Assembly: GCA_003599575.1 (NCBI GenBank) | Contig: QZKV01000090.1 | Span: forward strand, 34,136 to 98,135 | DNA: 64,000 nucleotides | Source of the DNA: Desulfobacteraceae bacterium | Lineage (GTDB): Bacteria > Desulfobacterota > Desulfobacteria > Desulfobacterales > Desulfosarcinaceae | Reading direction: 5' to 3' | Shown here: positions 59,871-64,000 of the stretch, one piece after another | Numbering within the stretch: position 1 is the stretch's first letter | Layout of the letters: the number at the start of each line of letters is the position of its first letter | Notes under the pieces: generated by a model | The model's input: only the letters and a program-made list of their open reading frames with translations | Database searches by the model: none | Told to the model about the DNA's origin: nothing | Program-made: the position numbers and the translations under genes

Positions 59871-60608
59871 ATGGCCGCAGTTCCCTTGTTATTTGGATAT
59901 CACCCTGTGCGTGAGGCCCTGCGGGCCGGACGACGCAAGATCCAGACCGTCTATCTGGCTCAAGGAAAAGGCTCCGGCCGGCGGCAGGAGATCGCCGAAC
60001 TGGCCGGTCAGGCCGGAACGCAGGTGCAATGGATCGCAGCCTCGGAGTTGAGTGACCTTGTCGGACACAGCCGACACCAGGATGTGGCCGCCCGTACGAG
60101 CGCTTATCCGATCAGTTCCCTGGAAGAAATTTTGACGACTGCTGCCGTTTCGAATGCCCCGTGGGTATTGCTGCTAGACCAGGTGGTGGATCCGCAGAAC
60201 TTCGGCGCCATTGTCAGAACGGCCCATTGTGCCGGCATGCATGGCGTGGTGGTCCCCAAGGACCGCTCCGCCCCTCCGACACCTGCGGCCAGTAAAGCTT
60301 CGGCCGGTGCCCTGGAACATATGCGCATCGCCTATGTGACCAACCTGGTTATCGCCATCGAAGCGATAAAACAGAAGGGATTTTGGATCGGCGGTGCCGA
60401 TCGGGATGGAGGTCTGTGTGTTTTTGATACGGATTTGAAAGGGCCTCTTGCGCTGGTGATCGGCGGTGAGGAAAAGGGCATCCGCCCGCTGGTGCGCAAG
60501 CATTGTGATTTTACAGTGGCCATTCCCCAAATGGGTCCAGTGGGATCATTGAATGCTTCGGCGGCGGCGGCCGTGATCATTTACGAAGCTTTTCGACAAA
60601 GAAGATAG
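59871..60608 (+). CDS. rlmB: 23S rRNA (guanosine-2'-O-)-methyltransferase RlmB
   Basis: A 245-aa SPOUT methyltransferase, methylating G2251 of 23S rRNA in the known family. The N-terminal substrate domain (LFGYHPVREALRAGRR; GHSRHQDVAAR) is followed by the SpoU knot: LLLDQVVDPQNFGAIVRTAHCAG, LVIGGEEKGIRPLV and PQMGPVGSLNASAAAAVIIYE. Length is typical. It starts 30 bases after gmk. Other SpoU-type 2'-O-methyltransferases are possible but RlmB fits best. Confidence 0.94.
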   Translation: MAAVPLLFGYHPVREALRAGRRKIQTVYLAQGKGSGRRQEIAELAGQAGTQVQWIAASELSDLVGHSRHQDVAARTSAYPISSLEEILTTAAVSNAPWVLLLDQVVDPQNFGAIVRTAHCAGMHGVVVPKDRSAPPTPAASKASAGALEHMRIAYVTNLVIAIEAIKQKGFWIGGADRDGGLCVFDTDLKGPLALVIGGEEKGIRPLVRKHCDFTVAIPQMGPVGSLNASAAAAVIIYEAFRQRR

Positions 60609-60729
60609 GGGGGAGGGGGGCTGGATTTTCAGCACACGACCCTTATTTTCACTGGGTGTGATGTTGCATTGTTTCCCACGCTTCATCTGATACGGCCCGC
60701 AGGCCGAACCCAGGGAGGAGCTTTACGCC

Positions 60730-61956
60730 ATGCAGAACAACGTGCCCCGGAAAATTACCCTGACGGAGCAAGGCGCCTTGGATGTCCCGGATGTGCCGAT
60801 CATTCCTTATATTGAGGGAGACGGGATCGGTCGTGATATATGGCCGGCTACCCGGTTGGTGATCGACCGTGCCGTCGCAAAAACCTACCGAGAAAAGCGG
60901 CGGATTGAGTGGCTTGAATTGCTGGTCGGTGAAAAAGGGTTTCATCAAACCGGCCAATGGCTTTCCGACGAAGCTCTAAAAACCATAGGCGACCACGTGG
61001 TTGCCATCAAAGGCCCCATGACCACGCCGGTCGGTGCGGGTATCCGCAGTCTGAATGTGGCTATCCGCCAGAAATTGGATCTCTATGCCTGCGTGCGTCC
61101 GGTGCGCTATATCGAATCGGTCCCCAGCCCAATGAAGGCGCCTGAAAAGATCGATATGGTGGTTTTTCGCGAAAACACCGAAGACCTTTATGCGGGCATA
61201 GAATGGCAGGCCGGCTCTGACGAGGCCAAAAAAGTAATCGCATTCCTCAATGCCCAGATGGGCACGGAACTGGCCGAACATACAGGTATTGGAATCAAAC
61301 CGATCAGCGAAACGAACTCCAAACGCCTGGTCGCCAAGGCGATTGACTACGCGATCGAATCGGGACGTTCCAGTGTTACCTTGATGCACAAAGGCAACAT
61401 CATGAAATTCACCGAAGGGGCTTTCAGCCGGTGGGGTTATGAAGTCGCCAAGGATCGCTACGGCGATCAAACCATCACGGAAGCAGAACTGTACGACCGC
61501 TTCGACGGCCGGCGGCCCGACGGCAAGGTGGTGATCAAGGACCGTATCGCCGACATGCTTTTTCAGCAGGTCTTATTGCGACCGGACGATTTTGCTGTGA
61601 TCGCAACGCCCAACTTGAACGGCGATTATATATCCGATGCCTTGGCGGCCCAGGTCGGCGGATTGGGAATGGCGCCTGGCGCCAATATCGGAGACGCCTG
61701 TGCAGTATTCGAGGCCACCCACGGCACAGCTCCCAAATACGCCGGTTTAGACAAGGTCAACCCCAGTTCGCTGATCCTATCGGGAGCCATGATGCTCGAT
61801 TACATGGGGTGGAATGAATCAGCCGAAAATGTGCGCAGGGCGCTCCAGAAAACGATTAAACAGGGCGTGGTCACCTACGATTTAGCCCGCCAAATCCAAG
61901 GCGCCCGGGAAGTAAAATGCTCGGAATTCGCAGCCGCCATAACCCGAAACCTGTAA
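60730..61956 (+). CDS. icd: Isocitrate dehydrogenase, NADP-dependent
   Basis: A 408-aa TCA-cycle enzyme of the E. coli type. The phosphorylatable-serine region ([23 protein letters not shown]) and [17 protein letters not shown] are clear. [22 protein letters not shown] contains the Lys and Tyr that set NADP preference in the E. coli enzyme. GGGAGGAGC stands upstream of ATG. It lies 121 bases after rlmB; the gap has no gene but has a G run at 60608-60620. In a sulfate reducer this enzyme may serve oxidative TCA or biosynthesis; which cannot be told here. Confidence 0.96.
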   Translation: MQNNVPRKITLTEQGALDVPDVPIIPYIEGDGIGRDIWPATRLVIDRAVAKTYREKRRIEWLELLVGEKGFHQTGQWLSDEALKTIGDHVVAIKGPMTTPVGAGIRSLNVAIRQKLDLYACVRPVRYIESVPSPMKAPEKIDMVVFRENTEDLYAGIEWQAGSDEAKKVIAFLNAQMGTELAEHTGIGIKPISETNSKRLVAKAIDYAIESGRSSVTLMHKGNIMKFTEGAFSRWGYEVAKDRYGDQTITEAELYDRFDGRRPDGKVVIKDRIADMLFQQVLLRPDDFAVIATPNLNGDYISDALAAQVGGLGMAPGANIGDACAVFEATHGTAPKYAGLDKVNPSSLILSGAMMLDYMGWNESAENVRRALQKTIKQGVVTYDLARQIQGAREVKCSEFAAAITRNL

Positions 61957-61971
61957 GGGGCTGCAGCGACC

Positions 61972-62829
61972 GTGCGGTTCAGAAACTCTTCCATGCGCTA
62001 TCGAAATCGGCTTAAATCGTTCATCCGGCGAATGGCCGCAATCACCTCGGAAGCGCTTTTTCCCGGTTTTTGCTGCGAGTGCGGGCGTTTGTTTAAAATG
62101 CCACAGAACCTTCCGGGCGGCTTGGGCTCTGTTGCGGCCGATCTGCCCTTCAATGTGTTAATGGGGCGTTGTTTATGTCCCGCTTGCGTGGAACAATTCC
62201 GTGCGGTAAGCGCTCCCTTGTGTTCGCACTGCGGCCAGCCCTTTGTTTCTCCTCAAGGTCCCGACCATGTGTGTGGGCAGTGCAGTGAGCATCCTTTTCG
62301 ATTTCAATCCGCGCGGGCAGTCGGTCTATACGAGGGCGGTCTGCGTTCGGTCATTCATCAATTGAAATATCACGGACGGGATCAATTGGCAGCACCGCTG
62401 GGAAGACTGTTGTGGCAGACCTTGATTCACTATTGGGAACCCTGCCGGTTCGACCGTGTGGTACCGATACCCCTGCATCCCCGCCGCCTTCGCGAGCGCG
62501 GATTCAATCAGGCGCATCTATTGATCCGGCAATGGCCCGCTATTGCCGCCGCTGCCGGCCTGCCGATGCCCTCCGATTGGATCGATAACCGGCTTTTAAA
62601 GCGCCATAAAGAGACTCTACCTCAAACCGGATTGAAAAAAGTCCAGCGCGAAACCAATATGCATCATGCGTTCTGCCTCGAACCGAACCGCTGTATCCGC
62701 AACGAGCGGATTTTGCTGGTAGACGATGTCATGACCACCGGAACGACGGCCGACAGCTGCGCGCTGACGCTGCTGTGCGCCGGTGCAGCTGAAGTTCGGG
62801 TCCTTACGTTGGCCCGCGCGGTGTTGTAA
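61972..62829 (+). CDS. ComF-family phosphoribosyltransferase-like protein
   Basis: A 285-aa protein with an N-terminal four-cysteine zinc region (CCECG, CLCPAC, CSHCGQPF, CGQC) and a C-terminal phosphoribosyltransferase domain. The PRPP loop is ILLVDDVMTTGTTADSC. YHGRDQLAAPLGRLL and RRLRERGFNQAHLL are typical ComF/GntX segments. Known members act in DNA uptake or gluconate use, but most have no defined role. GTG 61972 is preceded by AAGGGG; ATG 61993 is the alternative. It lies 15 bases after icd and three before pgeF. Confidence 0.92.
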   Translation: MRFRNSSMRYRNRLKSFIRRMAAITSEALFPGFCCECGRLFKMPQNLPGGLGSVAADLPFNVLMGRCLCPACVEQFRAVSAPLCSHCGQPFVSPQGPDHVCGQCSEHPFRFQSARAVGLYEGGLRSVIHQLKYHGRDQLAAPLGRLLWQTLIHYWEPCRFDRVVPIPLHPRRLRERGFNQAHLLIRQWPAIAAAAGLPMPSDWIDNRLLKRHKETLPQTGLKKVQRETNMHHAFCLEPNRCIRNERILLVDDVMTTGTTADSCALTLLCAGAAEVRVLTLARAVL

Positions 62830-62832
62830 GCC

Positions 62833-63612
62833 ATGCGATGTGTACAAGACAATGGTCTGAGATACCTGCAGTTTCCAGGATTGGCTATTGCCCCGGGGCT
62901 GTGGCACGGCATCTTAACCCGCTTTTTGAGCGAAGGCGACGGCCGCCGAACGCCCCTGAACATGGGGTTGAACTGTGGTGATTCCGATCGACGGGTGTGG
63001 GCCAATCGCCGTGGTCTGATGACCGCGATTGGCAGCCGCCGGGCGGTATTCGCCCGTCAAATCCATGCGGACCAGGTCGGTGTCTGGGACCATGTTCAAG
63101 ACCAGCTTCTGAACGGTGAACATGTCGACCTTCCGGGGGATGCCCTGGTCACCGATGTGCCCGGCACGGTCTTGATCATTCAAACGGCCGACTGTCAGAG
63201 TGTGCTGCTGTTCGATCCGGTCAAGCGGGTCATAGGCAATGTACACTCGGGCTGGCGGGGCAGCATTCGCAACGTGGTCGGCCGCACGGTGCGCACCATG
63301 ATGGAACGCTATGACTGCCGGCCGCAGGACCTGATCTGCGGTATAGGGCCGTCCCTGGGACCTTGCTGTGCGGAATTCGTTCATTTCCGCCGGGAAATTC
63401 CCGAGGCCTACTGGGGGTACCGCCGGGAAGGTGATCTTTTTGACTTCTGGCAAATGAGCGTGGATCAGCTTGCTCAGGCCGGGGTTGCGCGGCGCAGCAT
63501 ATCCGTCAGCGGCCTATGTACACGGTGCAACCAGCATCTTTTTTATTCATACCGGGGAGAGGGTAAAAAAACAGGCCGGTTTGTCGCCGCCATACAGTTG
63601 AAATCGGAGTAG
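62833..63612 (+). CDS. pgeF: Peptidoglycan editing factor PgeF (YfiH/laccase-domain family)
   Basis: A 259-aa protein of the YfiH family. E. coli PgeF removes misplaced serine from peptidoglycan precursors; relatives act on purine nucleosides. The metal-site motifs are FARQIHADQV, IQTADCQSVLLFDP with the cysteine, NVHSGWRGSIRNVV with the histidine, and the C-terminal CTRCNQHLFYSYRGEGKKTGRF. Full length. It follows comF by three bases and precedes pyrK by 28. The call to the family is firm; the substrate here is not proven. Confidence 0.94.
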   Translation: MRCVQDNGLRYLQFPGLAIAPGLWHGILTRFLSEGDGRRTPLNMGLNCGDSDRRVWANRRGLMTAIGSRRAVFARQIHADQVGVWDHVQDQLLNGEHVDLPGDALVTDVPGTVLIIQTADCQSVLLFDPVKRVIGNVHSGWRGSIRNVVGRTVRTMMERYDCRPQDLICGIGPSLGPCCAEFVHFRREIPEAYWGYRREGDLFDFWQMSVDQLAQAGVARRSISVSGLCTRCNQHLFYSYRGEGKKTGRFVAAIQLKSE

Positions 63613-63640
63613 AGATTACGTATTCATGGAAGGGGAATTC

Positions 63641-64000
63641 ATGATTCAGCAAACAGCGACCATCGTGTGGAACCGGCAGGCGGGGCCGGCGTGCTTCCGT
63701 ATGGGGCTATCATGTCCGCAAGGATATGAAAATGCCGTTGCGGGCCAATTCGTAATGCTGCGCAGCCATTCTGGTTTGTTCCCCCTCTTGCGCCGGCCGT
63801 TTTCACTTTTCGGACGCATCGGGTCTGCGGAACACCCGGAAGGCATAGAACTGCTTTATAAAATTCTAGGCACGGGGACCCGTCAAATGGCCGATATGGC
63901 TCCGGGGCAAACCATTGATCTGTTGGGGCCGTTGGGGCGCGGTTTCAACGTCCCGGATGGCGTCCAAAACATCTACTTGGCCGCAGGCGGCATGGGGGTC
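63641..64000 (+). CDS. pyrK: Dihydroorotate dehydrogenase electron transfer subunit PyrK, N-terminal part
   Basis: The first 120 codons of a FAD and Fe-S protein that passes electrons from dihydroorotate oxidation (PyrD partner) to NAD. AAGGGG lies six bases before ATG 63641. The FAD-binding segment PLLRRPFSLF is at about residues 48-57, then LLYKILGTGTRQMADM and DLLGPLGRGFNV, both typical of PyrK. The frame reaches the window edge at 64000 (AAGGMGV), just inside the NAD-binding domain. A related ferredoxin-NADP reductase-like subunit is the alternative. The Fe-S cysteine cluster is outside the window. Confidence 0.88.
   Translation, partial: MIQQTATIVWNRQAGPACFRMGLSCPQGYENAVAGQFVMLRSHSGLFPLLRRPFSLFGRIGSAEHPEGIELLYKILGTGTRQMADMAPGQTIDLLGPLGRGFNVPDGVQNIYLAAGGMGV

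Noticed and set aside
60608..60622. G-rich run after rlmB as a quadruplex or regulatory element
   Set aside because: Only one run with few separated G tracts; not enough to support a structure.

Overview
The window is about 64 kb of chromosome from a Gram-negative bacterium, most likely a Desulfobacterota (Deltaproteobacteria, Desulfobacterales-like) member. Three things point there: an almost complete lipid A and LPS-core assembly set using LpxI instead of LpxH; cobamide salvage genes with CbiR; and family combinations usual in that phylum (DUF4416, RemA/DUF370 beside gmk, a DHH-CBS-poly(A) polymerase fusion, a choice-of-anchor surface protein). This assignment is by inference from gene content. 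I see no phage, transposase, integrase or CRISPR array.

Layout. 1-5.6 kb: 3' end of pgk, an unrecognised 353-aa gene, a PilZ protein, a small membrane protein with yhbY, and a class A penicillin-binding protein. 5.7-8.7 kb: cobamide salvage operon on the minus strand (P-loop kinase, cobU, cobS, cbiR). 9-11 kb: a chemoreceptor. 11-16.8 kb: tRNA-Val(CAC) and a minus-strand operon (DHH/CBS/nucleotidyltransferase fusion, trpS, scpA, scpB). 17.1-21.8 kb: pilC and pilS, then a sigma-54 promoter, a cyclic-di-GMP-I (GEMM) riboswitch and a secreted surface protein. 21.9-34.9 kb: a long minus-strand envelope operon (lysS, lolC, lolD, bamA, skp, lpxD, fabZ, lpxA, lpxI, a Gfo/Idh/MocA gene, lpxB, a DUF374 acyltransferase). 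35.1-42.6 kb: a 68-bp palindrome, a sigma-70 promoter, then lptF, lptG, a glycosyltransferase, a frameshifted methyltransferase, lpxK, a heptosyltransferase and an LPS-kinase-like gene. 42.6-52.7 kb: LPS core genes (waaF, kdkA-like, ICMT-like, O-antigen ligase, glycosyltransferases, lpxL, msbA). 52.8-56.9 kb: ADP-heptose genes gmhA and hldE behind an unknown gene, then UDP-xylose synthase. 57.1-64 kb: housekeeping genes (Trm112-like, DUF4416, yicC, remA, gmk, rlmB, icd, comF, pgeF, start of pyrK).

Much of the window works as one system for building the outer membrane. FabZ feeds the acyl pool. LpxA, LpxD, LpxI, LpxB, LpxK and LpxL make lipid A. GmhA and HldE make the heptose donor. GT9, GT4 and GT2 enzymes and KdkA-like kinases build and phosphorylate the core. 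MsbA flips it, WaaL adds O-antigen, and LptF/LptG pull it towards the outer membrane. LolC/LolD, Skp and BamA serve lipoproteins and beta-barrels.

The most interesting regulatory unit lies at 19.86-20.10 kb. A consensus-perfect sigma-54 promoter drives a leader containing a c-di-GMP-I aptamer, followed by two mutually exclusive hairpins, one of which buries the Shine-Dalgarno of a calcium-repeat surface protein. It sits directly downstream of pilC-pilS, where pilR and pilin genes would commonly be expected. Other leads are the unknown kinase in the CbiR operon, the deoxyhypusine-synthase-like protein leading the heptose genes, the TolB-like extension of BamA, and the palindrome upstream of lptFG.
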